A model generated the notes under the pieces. It worked only from the letters and a program-made list of their open reading frames with translations. It did no database searches and was not told the DNA's origin. From the NCBI GenBank assembly GCA_023396095.1, contig JAEWXG010000004.1:1-33233 (forward strand): a stretch of DNA of 33,233 bases, read 5' to 3'. Each line of letters starts with the position of its first letter. The stretch's first letter is position 1. Shown piece by piece: positions 8,088-15,957 of this stretch. Position numbers and translations under genes: made by a program. This DNA is from Bacillota bacterium (GTDB lineage Bacteria > Bacillota > Clostridia > Christensenellales > UBA3700).

Positions 8088-8666
8088 ATGGAAAATAAGA
8101 ATATTGAGACAAAAGCAGAAGAAAAAGAGACAACGAAGAAAGGTATTAAAGGGTTTTTGAGGGTGTTGAAGTTTGCGTTGGTGGCGGGTTCTGCTGGTCT
8201 TGTGCAAATTTTAGTGTTCACGTTGCTATTTTCTGTAATTTTCAAGCAAAAACAGGATAACACTTCATCAAGTGCATACTGGCCTTGTTATTTAATAGCA
8301 ATAATTTGTTCTGTAATTTGGAGTTTTACATTTAATAGAAAATATACATTTAAATCTGTTGCAAATATTAAGATAGCAATGCTAAAAGTTATAATCTACT
8401 ATGCTATTTTTATTCCCTTATCAACTCTTTGGTCTAATGCCTGGGCAAGAGCTTGGGGTGTTAATCCGGCAGGCAATTCTTGGAAAGCATACATTATTTT
8501 GGGCATAACAATGCTTATAAACGGAATTACAGAATATTTAGTTTATGTACTTTGGGTATATAGAGGTAGTATTGATAGTGCGAACAAAAAGGATCAAAAA
8601 GTGTCACTTACAGATGGCCAAAATGAAATAAACAACTTGGATAATAAAGTAGATGAAAACAATTAA
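8088..8666 (+). CDS. GtrA-like small membrane protein
   Basis: A 192-aa protein with a charged N-terminus and four membrane segments: FALVAGSAGLVQILVFTLLF, YLIAIICSVIWSF, MLKVIIYYAIFIPL and YIILGITMLINGITEYLVYV. The phrase SVIWSFTFNRKYTF between helices 2 and 3 is the hallmark of the GtrA/DPMS family, whose members are linked to flipping or transfer of polyprenyl-linked sugars for cell-surface glycans. A GTG at 8082 is in frame, but the ATG at 8088 has AGGTG just upstream and is preferred. The C-terminal tail is charged and Asn/Asp-rich. The stop overlaps the start of the next ABC gene by 14 bp, so it is the first gene of an operon with the exporter pair. The sugar substrate is unknown. Confidence 0.85.
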   Translation: MENKNIETKAEEKETTKKGIKGFLRVLKFALVAGSAGLVQILVFTLLFSVIFKQKQDNTSSSAYWPCYLIAIICSVIWSFTFNRKYTFKSVANIKIAMLKVIIYYAIFIPLSTLWSNAWARAWGVNPAGNSWKAYIILGITMLINGITEYLVYVLWVYRGSIDSANKKDQKVSLTDGQNEINNLDNKVDENN

Positions 8667-10407
8667 AACGCTATATGCGCACTTAGGAAAATATAAGCCA
8701 TATTTGTTTCTTACATATATGTTCGTTATTATTGAATCAATTATTGATTTATTAATTCCGCTATATATGGCTGATATTATAAATGCGACTAAAGATTCTA
8801 ATATTAAGCAGGTGTTAATAACAGGTTCAATATTGTTTTTAATGTCGATTTTAGCTTTATTTTTTAGTATTTTATCAGGTATTTTATCGGCTAAATTTTC
8901 TTGTGGATTTTCATATAATCTAAGAGATGCTATGTACGATAGGATTCAAAGTTTTTCTTTTACGGAAATTGACGCTTTTTCTACTCCTTCATTAATAACA
9001 CGTATTACAACAGATGTAAGTTTTGTTCAACAAACACTTCAAGTTTCAGTTAGAAGTTTTATTAGGGCGCCAATTATGATAACTGTTGCAATGATTTTGT
9101 CTTTGAGAATAAATTGGAAGTATTCATTAATTTTCCTTATTGAAGTTATCTTCTTCTTCATTTGCACAGCGATAATTTTGCCAATTATGCACCCTAGATT
9201 TTTAAGACTATTTAAGGAATTAGATAAGTTGAATCTAGTAACAGAGGAAAATCTTAGTGGTATAAGGTTAGTAAAGTCATATGGTCGTGAAAAACATGAA
9301 ATTGATAAATTTAATATTGTTTCTGATAAATTGAGAAAATTATCTATTCGAGCAGAAAAAATTGGAGCAATAGTAATGCCACTAATGGGGTTTTTTGTTT
9401 ATTTAACAATAATAATATCATTATATTTGGGTAGCCAAGATATTCTTGCTAGAAATATGGATATTGGTGAGTTGTCATCATTGTTGGCATATGCAATTCA
9501 AATTTTTATGTCATTAACTTTATTTTCAGTAGGGTTAATTGTATTAATAATATCTAGAGTGTCAGCTGTGAGAATTAGTGAAGTTTTAAATAGTAAATCA
9601 AGTATAGTTAATAAAGAGAATCCAGTTATGGAAGTGAAAGATGGATCGATTGAATTTAACAATGTAACTTTTGCATACGCAAAAGAGGTTGATCAATATA
9701 TATTGGATAAGATGAGTTTTTCAATTAAATCTGGGGAGACTATAGGGATTTTAGGTGCAACAGGTTCTGCAAAATCGACAATTGTTCAGTTAATTCCTAG
9801 GCTATATGATGTTTTAGACGGTAGTGTTAAAATTGCAGGAGTTGATGTTCGTGATTATGATATTAAAACTTTGAGAGATCAAGTCGCAATAGTATTACAA
9901 AAAAATACAATATTTGAAGGTACTATACGAGAGAATATGCAGTGGGGAAATCTTGCTGCAACTGATGAAGAAATATGGAAAGCGTTAGATTTGGCTGCAG
10001 CATCGGATTTTGTAAAGCAAAAAAGTGCAGGATTGGATGAAAGGGTATTAAAAAACGGAAGCAATTTTTCAGGCGGTCAAAAGCAAAGATTGTGTATCGC
10101 AAGAGCATTATTAAAAACTCCTAAAATCATAATTTTTGATGATTCAACAAGTGCCGTTGATACGAAAACGGACTTTATGATTCAAAAGAAATTAAAAGAG
10201 TTTAGACCTGATTTGACAAAAATAATAATAACGCAAAGAATTAATTCAATACAGGAAGCTGATAAAATTTTTGTAATTGAAAGAGGGCAAATAGTGGGTG
10301 AGGGCAAGCATAATGAACTTGTGCAAAATAATGAAATATATAGAGAAATTTATGAAACTCAGGCTAGTATGAATGGAGGATTAGATTTTGCAAAAAGGAA
10401 AAAATAG
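8653..10407 (+). CDS. ABC exporter half-transporter with degenerate ATP site (heterodimer subunit 1)
   Basis: 584 aa: a six-helix exporter domain (residues ~15-310) followed by a nucleotide-binding domain (~330-575). Walker A is GATGSAKST (~367), with Ala where Gly is usual before the Lys, as in one clostridial subgroup of these exporters. The signature is FSGGQKQRL. The residue after the Walker B Asp is Asp, not Glu (IIFDDSTSAVD, ~492), and the H-loop His is replaced by Gln (ITQRINS, ~526). Asp and Gln at these two catalytic places are typical of the impaired site of heterodimeric multidrug or lipid exporters such as BmrC/BmrD and TM287/288. It overlaps the GtrA gene by 14 bp and its partner by 20 bp, which supports assembly with the next gene product in the membrane. 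The substrate cannot be predicted. Confidence 0.92.
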   Translation: MKTIKTLYAHLGKYKPYLFLTYMFVIIESIIDLLIPLYMADIINATKDSNIKQVLITGSILFLMSILALFFSILSGILSAKFSCGFSYNLRDAMYDRIQSFSFTEIDAFSTPSLITRITTDVSFVQQTLQVSVRSFIRAPIMITVAMILSLRINWKYSLIFLIEVIFFFICTAIILPIMHPRFLRLFKELDKLNLVTEENLSGIRLVKSYGREKHEIDKFNIVSDKLRKLSIRAEKIGAIVMPLMGFFVYLTIIISLYLGSQDILARNMDIGELSSLLAYAIQIFMSLTLFSVGLIVLIISRVSAVRISEVLNSKSSIVNKENPVMEVKDGSIEFNNVTFAYAKEVDQYILDKMSFSIKSGETIGILGATGSAKSTIVQLIPRLYDVLDGSVKIAGVDVRDYDIKTLRDQVAIVLQKNTIFEGTIRENMQWGNLAATDEEIWKALDLAAASDFVKQKSAGLDERVLKNGSNFSGGQKQRLCIARALLKTPKIIIFDDSTSAVDTKTDFMIQKKLKEFRPDLTKIIITQRINSIQEADKIFVIERGQIVGEGKHNELVQNNEIYREIYETQASMNGGLDFAKRKK

Positions 10408-12250
10408 CGAAAAAAAGAAGGCAAAAAGAAAAAATTTGTTTCGACTTATGGGGTATATATTTTCTACACATAAATTTGCGTTCTTTTTTGCTATGTTTAT
10501 GGTTTTAGTATCCTCATTGTTTCATGTTATTGGGAATTTATTGTTACAACCATTAGTTGATAAATATATTACGCCTAATATAGGTGTTACAAACCCTAAT
10601 TTGGCACCTATGTTTAGGTTGTTGATGTATTTGGCAATAATATATTTTGTTGCAGCTTTTGCGCAATATCTATATTTAAAGTTGATGATTCGTATTACTC
10701 AAGATGTTCTGTTTAAGATTAGAGATGAATTGTTTGAGCGTGTTCAAAATTTAAGAATTTCTGATTTAGATAAAAAATCATCTGGTAATTTAATGAGTTT
10801 GTTTACAAATGACATAGAGTCTTTAAGAATGTTCTTGAGTGATACAATTCCTAGTTTCTTGTCTTCCTCAATTATATTGATAGGTTTAATTATAGGGATG
10901 TTTATATTAAGTTGGGTCTTAACAATTATTTCATTTTTATCTTTAGGAGGGATGCTTTTAATTGTAACTACGGTAAGCAAAAGAAGTGCTAAGTTTTTCA
11001 AAGGTCAACAGAGCGATTTAGCAAACGTTAATAGTTTTGCTGAAGAGATGATACAAGGGCAGAAGGTTGTTAAAGTTTTTTCACATGAAAATGAAATTAA
11101 AAGAAAATTTAATGTGTTGAATACAAATTTACAAACAACTGCAACAAAAGCTTATATGTATACAAACATTGTACAACCTATAACAACAAATTTAGGATAT
11201 GTAAATTATATTATAATTGCACTCGCTGGCTCATGGCTTATGCTAGATTCGCGTGTTAATGGGTTTAGTATGGTGACATTGGGCGTATTATTGACGTTTA
11301 TTCAATTTGCTAAGACAATTAGTCAGCCTGTTATGCAGTTTTCTAGTCAACTTTACACAATAAATACGGCGTCAGCTGGTGCTGGAAGAATATTTGATGT
11401 TATAGATATGGATATAGAGGATATTGAGCAGTTAAACTCAAAATATCAAATTGTTCAAGAGAATAATCGATTGCAATACAAATATTTTGAAAACGGTGAA
11501 GTAAAGTATAAAGAATTTAATGGGGATGTTGAGTTTAGAGATGTTAGATTTTCGTACGAAGAAGGTCGAGAAATATTAAAAGGAATTTCATTCAAAGTTA
11601 AAAATGGTGAAAAAGTTGCCTTTGTTGGCTCTACTGGAGCTGGAAAAACCACAATAATATCTTTAGTGAATAGATTCTATGATGTAGATAGTGGAGAAAT
11701 ATTGTTAGACGGAATTAATATCAAAGATATTAAATTAAAAGATCTTAGAGGAGCAATGGCGTATGTTCTTCAAGAAACAAATTTGTTTACTGGAACAATA
11801 AAAGAAAATATTAAATATGGAAAGCTAGATGCTTCAGATGAAGATGTTGTTACGGCCGCTTGTATATCTAATGCAGATTCATTTATTAGATATCTAGAAA
11901 AAGGATATGACACAAAAATTAAGGCAATGTCCGGTAAATTGTCGCAAGGGCAAAGGCAATTAGCTTCAATCGCAAGAGCAGCAATTTCCGATAGAGCTAT
12001 TTTATTTTTAGATGAAGCGACATCATCTGTTGATACAAGAACAGAACAACTTATACAACAAGGCTTATCAAATTTAATGAAAAACTATACTGTTTTTATA
12101 ATTGCGCATAGATTGTCTACGGTAAAAAATGTTGATAATATTATCGTATTGGATCATGGAAATATTATTGAGCAAGGGAAACATCAAGAATTGATAGACA
12201 AAAAGGGTGTATATTATGAGTTATATACAGGGAATAAAGAATTAGATTAG
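10388..12250 (+). CDS. ABC exporter half-transporter with canonical ATP site (heterodimer subunit 2)
   Basis: 620 aa, exporter transmembrane domain plus nucleotide-binding domain. Here the catalytic residues are canonical: Walker A GSTGAGKTT (~415), signature LSQGQRQL, Walker B LFLDEATSSVD with Glu, and H-loop IIAHRLSTV. It therefore complements the degenerate subunit encoded just upstream. The start is a TTG supported by GGAGGA at 10375-10380, 7 bases away; the next in-frame ATG is 20 codons later, inside the first conserved stretch. The ORF overlaps the previous gene by 20 bp, arguing for coupled translation. The ~45-residue insert between the membrane domain and the nucleotide-binding domain (VQENNRLQYKYFENGEVKY) is a feature seen in the larger partner of such pairs. 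Confidence 0.92.
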   Translation: MQKGKNSEKKKAKRKNLFRLMGYIFSTHKFAFFFAMFMVLVSSLFHVIGNLLLQPLVDKYITPNIGVTNPNLAPMFRLLMYLAIIYFVAAFAQYLYLKLMIRITQDVLFKIRDELFERVQNLRISDLDKKSSGNLMSLFTNDIESLRMFLSDTIPSFLSSSIILIGLIIGMFILSWVLTIISFLSLGGMLLIVTTVSKRSAKFFKGQQSDLANVNSFAEEMIQGQKVVKVFSHENEIKRKFNVLNTNLQTTATKAYMYTNIVQPITTNLGYVNYIIIALAGSWLMLDSRVNGFSMVTLGVLLTFIQFAKTISQPVMQFSSQLYTINTASAGAGRIFDVIDMDIEDIEQLNSKYQIVQENNRLQYKYFENGEVKYKEFNGDVEFRDVRFSYEEGREILKGISFKVKNGEKVAFVGSTGAGKTTIISLVNRFYDVDSGEILLDGINIKDIKLKDLRGAMAYVLQETNLFTGTIKENIKYGKLDASDEDVVTAACISNADSFIRYLEKGYDTKIKAMSGKLSQGQRQLASIARAAISDRAILFLDEATSSVDTRTEQLIQQGLSNLMKNYTVFIIAHRLSTVKNVDNIIVLDHGNIIEQGKHQELIDKKGVYYELYTGNKELD

Positions 12251-12264
12251 GCGTGGGGGTAAAC

Positions 12265-12714
12265 ATGGATAAATGGGATAAAAGATTTATGGATTTAGCG
12301 TTTACAGTAGGTGATTGGTCTTCTTGTTATAAAGAAAATAGACAGGTAGGAGCTGTAATTGTAAGAGATAAACGCATATTAACAACAGGATATAATGGGG
12401 CCCCTTCAGGAGTGAAAAGTTGTAAAGAGAAACAAGAATGCATGAGAGTTAAGTTGGGAATTCCTTCTGGGACTAAGCATGAGTTATGCTATGCTGTTCA
12501 CGCAGAACAAAATGCAATTATTCAGGCGGCAAAATTAGGATTATCATTAGAAGGAGCTGTTTTGTATTGTACGCATCAACCTTGTTCTATTTGCGCCAAA
12601 ATGATAATTAACGCAGGGATAAAAAAAGTTATATACAAATATGGTTATCCTGATGAATTTGCATTAAGTTTACTAAAAGAAGCCGGAGTTGAGTTAATAG
12701 AATTTACTGACTAA
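12265..12714 (+). CDS. dCMP deaminase (ComEB-like zinc cytidine deaminase fold)
   Basis: A 149-aa enzyme with the zinc and catalytic signature H79-A-E81 (HAEQNAII) and PCSIC (C107, C110). The TTGYNGAPSG motif (~41-49) and the extra cysteines C53, C59 and C75 are typical of deoxycytidylate deaminases. It would convert dCMP to dUMP for thymidylate synthesis in the cytoplasm. A GTG 12 bases upstream (12253) is in frame, but the ATG at 12265 has a GGGGGT Shine-Dalgarno at 12255-12260 and begins with the usual MDKWDKRFM, so it is chosen. The gene lies 14 bp after the ABC pair and may be cotranscribed with it, although no functional link is obvious. Confidence 0.93.
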   Translation: MDKWDKRFMDLAFTVGDWSSCYKENRQVGAVIVRDKRILTTGYNGAPSGVKSCKEKQECMRVKLGIPSGTKHELCYAVHAEQNAIIQAAKLGLSLEGAVLYCTHQPCSICAKMIINAGIKKVIYKYGYPDEFALSLLKEAGVELIEFTD

Positions 12715-12750
12715 TTAGAGAAAATAAAATGATATTCATTACTGTTTTTA

Positions 12751-12779
12751 TTTACATTCAAGCAGATAATTGATAGAAT
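12751..12779 (+). promoter_or_regulatory. Sigma-A-type promoter of the superoxide reductase gene
   Basis: TTTACA (12751-12756) and TAGAAT (12774-12779) are separated by exactly 17 bases, about 25 bases before the SOR start. It is the best promoter match in this spacer. Confidence 0.65.
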
Positions 12780-12803
12780 GAATATTAAATAGGAGGTATT
12801 TTT

Positions 12804-13166
12804 ATGGCAAAATTTTATATTAATAGAGAAAGTAAAGAAATTGTAATTAATCTAATAAATAATGGGAACGGATCTTCACTTGTTGAGCTAATGGCTAATG
12901 ATACAGATGCTGCATTAGAAAAGCACGTTCCTGTTGTTAAGATAGAAGGAAATAAAGTGGTAGTTGAGGTTGGAACGGTTGCTCATCCAATGACAGAAGC
13001 TCATTTGATTCAATTTATTTATATTGAAACAAATAAGGGAGGTCTATTGAGAAAATTAACAGCTGTTGATGAACCGAAAGCAACATTTGAAATTGCAAGT
13101 GATGAGAAAGTTATAGCTGTTTATGAATACTGTAATTTACATGGTTTGTGGGTTGCAAAAATGTAG
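12804..13166 (+). CDS. Superoxide reductase (desulfoferrodoxin-like) lacking all desulforedoxin cysteines
   Basis: A 120-aa protein matching two-domain desulfoferrodoxin in length. The C-terminal domain has the full Fe(His)4Cys centre: E39-K40-H41 (EKHVPV), H61 (VAHPM), H67 (EAHLI), and C110 with H113 (CNLHGLW). It should reduce superoxide to hydrogen peroxide in an anaerobe. The N-terminal ~35 residues align in pattern with the desulforedoxin domain, but all four rubredoxin-like iron ligands are gone; C110 is the only cysteine in the protein. This is the class III arrangement, as in the Treponema enzyme. Electrons must come directly from a donor such as rubredoxin. It has a strong AGGAGGT ribosome site, its own promoter upstream and a terminator downstream, so it is monocistronic. 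Confidence 0.92.
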   Translation: MAKFYINRESKEIVINLINNGNGSSLVELMANDTDAALEKHVPVVKIEGNKVVVEVGTVAHPMTEAHLIQFIYIETNKGGLLRKLTAVDEPKATFEIASDEKVIAVYEYCNLHGLWVAKM

Positions 13167-13192
13167 TTTTTGAAAACGAAGCAAATAAATTT

Positions 13193-13217
13193 AAATCAGT
13201 CCGCGTGGCTGATTTTT
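13193..13217 (+). terminator. Intrinsic terminator after superoxide reductase
   Basis: AAATCAG (13193-13199) pairs with CTGATTT (13209-13215), with a short CG-containing extension into the loop, followed by a T-run to 13217. Confidence 0.7.
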
Positions 13218-13380
13218 GTATTATTTCATATTTTACTAATTTTTAACTAATGTTTATAACGATAATGTTATTGCGGTAAATAATTAAAAGTTTTGTTTTC
13301 CAAAATCTTATTTTAAGGAAAAACTAATATTTTTATTATGCAAAAAAAAATATAAAACTGATTTTTAATTGCTAAATCTA

Positions 13381-13389
13381 TGTTAAACT
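13381..13389 (+). promoter_or_regulatory. Candidate extended -10 promoter of the 13409 gene
   Basis: TGTTAAACT (an extended -10, TG-n-TAAACT) lies about 20 bases before the ATG, and GAGGT (13398-13402) gives the ribosome site. No convincing -35 is seen. The rest of the spacer 13218-13380 shows nothing recognisable. Confidence 0.4.
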
Positions 13390-13408
13390 TTGAATATGAG
13401 GTAATTTT

Positions 13409-13828
13409 ATGAAAGTTGTTGTATGTCATGATCTGATGAACGGAATAATGTTTAATAACAGGAGAACTTGTCACGATGTCAATCAAAGAAAGCATTTAAA
13501 ACAATTAATAAATGGGGCAAACTTATATATGAGCGAATATTCATATAAAAAGTTTTCAGATATTTTCCCTGATGCAAAAATTGTTCATGATGTTTCATCC
13601 ATAAAAGATGATGAATTTTTTTGGTTGGAAAATGATTTATTTAACTTAAATTTAGATGATGTTGATGAGTTTATTGTATATGTTTGGGATAACACATTTC
13701 CTTCTGATTTTGATTTTGATTATATTAATAATAATTTTGATAAATTTTCTTTAATTGAATTAGGAGAATTTAAAGATTCAATTGGTGATAAATTTTTTGT
13801 AAAAAAGTATTTACGTAAACAGAGGTGA
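13409..13828 (+). CDS. Unknown small acidic protein (139 aa), nuclease neighbour
   Basis: I cannot name a function from sequence. It is soluble-looking, without signal peptide or membrane segment. It starts MKVVVCHDLMNGIMFNNRR, then NGANLYMSEYSYKKF, and has a very acidic Asp/Phe-rich second half (LNLDDVDEFIVYVW). From memory, clostridial homologues with a D-GGM-FNNRR type start are sometimes labelled ribonuclease Z, but nothing here resembles the metallo-beta-lactamase HxHxDH motif, so I do not adopt that name. The stop lies 2 bases before the nuclease gene start and shares its ribosome site, so the two form an operon. A role linked to the nuclease, for example as its cytoplasmic partner or inhibitor, is possible but untested. 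Confidence 0.75.
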   Translation: MKVVVCHDLMNGIMFNNRRTCHDVNQRKHLKQLINGANLYMSEYSYKKFSDIFPDAKIVHDVSSIKDDEFFWLENDLFNLNLDDVDEFIVYVWDNTFPSDFDFDYINNNFDKFSLIELGEFKDSIGDKFFVKKYLRKQR

Positions 13829-13830
13829 AT

Positions 13831-14658
13831 ATGGCGAGACAGACATCAAGAAGAAAAATGAATAGAAAGGCAACTATAATTACAAATTTTGTTGTTTTAG
13901 TGCTTTTTGCATTAGTGGTTCTTACAGGCTATTTTTTCAAGGATAAATTACCTGAACCATTGCAAAAATTATATGGCGGTAGTAGCGGACAAAAAATGGA
14001 ATTTTCAACTAGTGAGGCATATATTTCCGCTGTTGAAGAAATAGTTGGGGAATTTAAGAAGGGTACTTATTCTAATCCTACAAATGCTATTACAATTAAT
14101 GAAGGAAAGCCATTTTTTACAGCAGAAGATTTAAAGCTTAAGCCTTTTGAATTTTATTCAGAATTAGATAAATTAAACAGACCGGGCTATGGCTTTACTA
14201 AGGCTGGAAAAGAAACAATGCCAACCGATGATAGAGAGCCGAGTATTACATATAATCCTGTTGGATGGGTTCAAAAAAATTATGACGGATCACACTTATA
14301 TGAGAGATGCCATATTATTGCTTTTCAATTAACTGGCGAAAATACAAATAAGAAAAATCTCTTTACCGGAACAAAAGCATTAAATGCCGGGAGAGGATTG
14401 GACGCTCAGAACAAAAATAATGCAATGACATTGTATGAAAATATGATGGGGAACTATTTGAAGAAAAACTCGGATAAACACGTATTATATAGAGCAACGC
14501 CTATTTATGTAGAAGATGAGTTAGTGCCAAGAGGAATTTTATTGGAAGCTATGAGTGTTGAAGATAATGGTGAGGACCTTATGTTCAATGTGTTGCTATT
14601 TAATTATCAGCCTGGCATTGAGATAGATTATAAAACAGGGGAGTCTAAACAAAAATAA
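13831..14658 (+). CDS. Membrane-anchored DNA/RNA non-specific endonuclease
   Basis: 276 aa. A Lys/Arg-rich start is followed by one membrane helix (ITNFVVLVLFALVVLTGYFF, ~17-37), probably an uncleaved anchor placing the enzyme outside the cell. The rest is the beta-beta-alpha-metal nuclease domain of the EndA/NucA/streptodornase type: NPVGWVQ, the catalytic loop YERCHIIAFQL (usual DRGH; here the catalytic His follows Arg-Cys), GENTNKKNLFTGT with the metal-binding Asn, and YENMMGNYL. It would degrade extracellular nucleic acid for nutrients or DNA uptake. A GTG 6 bases upstream is in frame, but the ATG at 13831 with the AGAGGTG site is preferred. It is coupled to the preceding unknown gene. 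Confidence 0.9.
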   Translation: MARQTSRRKMNRKATIITNFVVLVLFALVVLTGYFFKDKLPEPLQKLYGGSSGQKMEFSTSEAYISAVEEIVGEFKKGTYSNPTNAITINEGKPFFTAEDLKLKPFEFYSELDKLNRPGYGFTKAGKETMPTDDREPSITYNPVGWVQKNYDGSHLYERCHIIAFQLTGENTNKKNLFTGTKALNAGRGLDAQNKNNAMTLYENMMGNYLKKNSDKHVLYRATPIYVEDELVPRGILLEAMSVEDNGEDLMFNVLLFNYQPGIEIDYKTGESKQK

Positions 14659-14823
14659 AATTATTTTCTAGCACATTTTTTTACAAATACATGGATAGTG
14701 GATTCTTAATTTTATAGAAAATTATTTTAAAATTATTTTGTAGTTTGCATTGACAAAAAAAAATTGAATAATTTGCATAGTTAGTGTGATTTATAGTTTA
14801 CACACCTACTAAAAAGATGGGAT

Positions 14824-14866
14824 AAAAAAATGCAAGGAAGGTATGAAAATTTTTTGCATTTTTTTT
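14824..14866 (+). terminator. Terminator-like A/T-rich hairpin after the nuclease gene
   Basis: AAAAAAATGCAA (14824-14835) and TTGCATTTTTTT (14854-14865) form a perfect 12-bp inverted repeat with an 18-base loop and a T-run. It lies in the 334-bp non-coding stretch 14659-14992, before the next promoter. The stem has only two G-C pairs, so strength is doubtful. A second TTGACA lies near 14751 without a good -10. Confidence 0.4.
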
Positions 14867-14916
14867 GTGAGGTTTTGATGCAAAGCAAGATAAAATCATA
14901 CAAATAATTTGATATG

Positions 14917-14945
14917 TTGACATTGTATTTTTGTACCTATAAAAT
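14917..14945 (+). promoter_or_regulatory. Strong sigma-A-type promoter of the malate dehydrogenase operon
   Basis: A perfect TTGACA (14917-14922), a 17-base spacer and TAAAAT (14940-14945). The leader is about 40 bases, ending in AAAGGAGAG before the ATG. Confidence 0.75.
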
Positions 14946-14992
14946 ATATTTGGTGAAGTTTGTGAAAAATTCATTTTTTAAAGGAGAGTAGT

Positions 14993-15940
14993 ATGGAAAA
15001 ATCACGTAAAGTTACGATTATTGGAGCCGGAAATGTGGGTGCAACAATTGCATATTCAATAATGCATACCGGAATTGTTAGTGAAATTTTGTTCATTGAT
15101 ATTAATAAAGATAAGGCAATGGGAGAAGCAAAAGACTTAATGGAAGGTACAGCATTTTGCCCACCTGTCATTGTAAGATCAGGAGAATATAGTGACGCAG
15201 AAGGTTCTGATATAGTTATAATTACATCTGGAGCAGGAAGAAAACCAGGACAAACAAGATTAGATTTAGCTGAAGGAAATATAAGAATAATGAAGAGCAT
15301 TATTCCTCAAATTGAACAATATGCAAAAGACGCAATTTATATAGTAGTAAGTAATCCGGTTGATATTTTAACATACACTTTCATTAAAAATTTACTCAAT
15401 GTTCCTAAAAATAAAGTTATTGGTAGTGGAACAATGTTGGATAGTTCAAGACTAAGAAATAAAATTTCTCAAGATTTAAATATTAATCCTCAACTAGTTA
15501 AAGCAAGCATTTATGGTGAGCATGGTGATTCTGCTATGGTTCCATGGTCACTTGCAAATATCGAAGGATTATCAGTGGAGTCGTTCTATAAGAGATATAA
15601 TGTTCCATTTAATAAAGAAGCTATATTGAAGCATGTTCATACAGCTGGTGGAGAAATTATTAGACTAAAAGGTGCAACATTCTATGCAATAGGTTTATCG
15701 GTTGCAAACTTGGTTGTTCAATTGATACGTGGTTCAAGATCAATAGTGACAGTTTCGACTTTAGTAGATTATCCTGAGGTAGGCGAGGTATGCATTTCTG
15801 TTCCTTGCAGAGTTGGTATGAATGGTATTGAAGAGGTTATAATGCCGGAATTGACAAAAGATGAAAAAGAGGCTTTGAAGAAATCTGCAATATCAATGAG
15901 AGAGGTTATTGATAATACTCACGCTGGTAAAGATGAATAA
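14993..15940 (+). CDS. mdh: Malate dehydrogenase of the LDH-like family (Arg at specificity position)
   Basis: 315 aa, NAD-dependent 2-hydroxyacid dehydrogenase. The Rossmann motif is IIGAGNVGAT (9-18), with D36 after beta-2 indicating NAD over NADP. The active-site stretches include SNPVDILTY, GTMLDSSRLR and the catalytic His in GEHGDS. The decisive loop reads GAGRKPGQTRLDL: lactate dehydrogenases have Gln (GANQKPGETR) where this protein has R83, the residue that binds the extra carboxylate of oxaloacetate. Much of the rest (KGATFYAIG) looks LDH-like, so automatic annotation may call it L-lactate dehydrogenase. A malic enzyme gene 17 bp downstream in the same operon supports the malate role: oxaloacetate to malate, then pyruvate. 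It has a strong promoter and AGGAGAG ribosome site. Confidence 0.82.
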   Translation: MEKSRKVTIIGAGNVGATIAYSIMHTGIVSEILFIDINKDKAMGEAKDLMEGTAFCPPVIVRSGEYSDAEGSDIVIITSGAGRKPGQTRLDLAEGNIRIMKSIIPQIEQYAKDAIYIVVSNPVDILTYTFIKNLLNVPKNKVIGSGTMLDSSRLRNKISQDLNINPQLVKASIYGEHGDSAMVPWSLANIEGLSVESFYKRYNVPFNKEAILKHVHTAGGEIIRLKGATFYAIGLSVANLVVQLIRGSRSIVTVSTLVDYPEVGEVCISVPCRVGMNGIEEVIMPELTKDEKEALKKSAISMREVIDNTHAGKDE

Positions 15941-15957
15941 GAGGAAAGGACTAAATT

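Noticed and set aside
14844..14879. Short leader peptide MKIFCIFFVRF after AAGGAAGG
   Set aside because: The ribosome site is one base from the ATG, the frame is embedded in a hairpin, and the peptide has no regulatory codon run.
14962..14981. Rex-like operator in the malate dehydrogenase leader (TTGTGAAAAATTCA)
   Set aside because: Only the left half matches the Rex consensus TTGTGAA-n4-TTCACAA; the right half ends in TTTT and the spacing is off by one.
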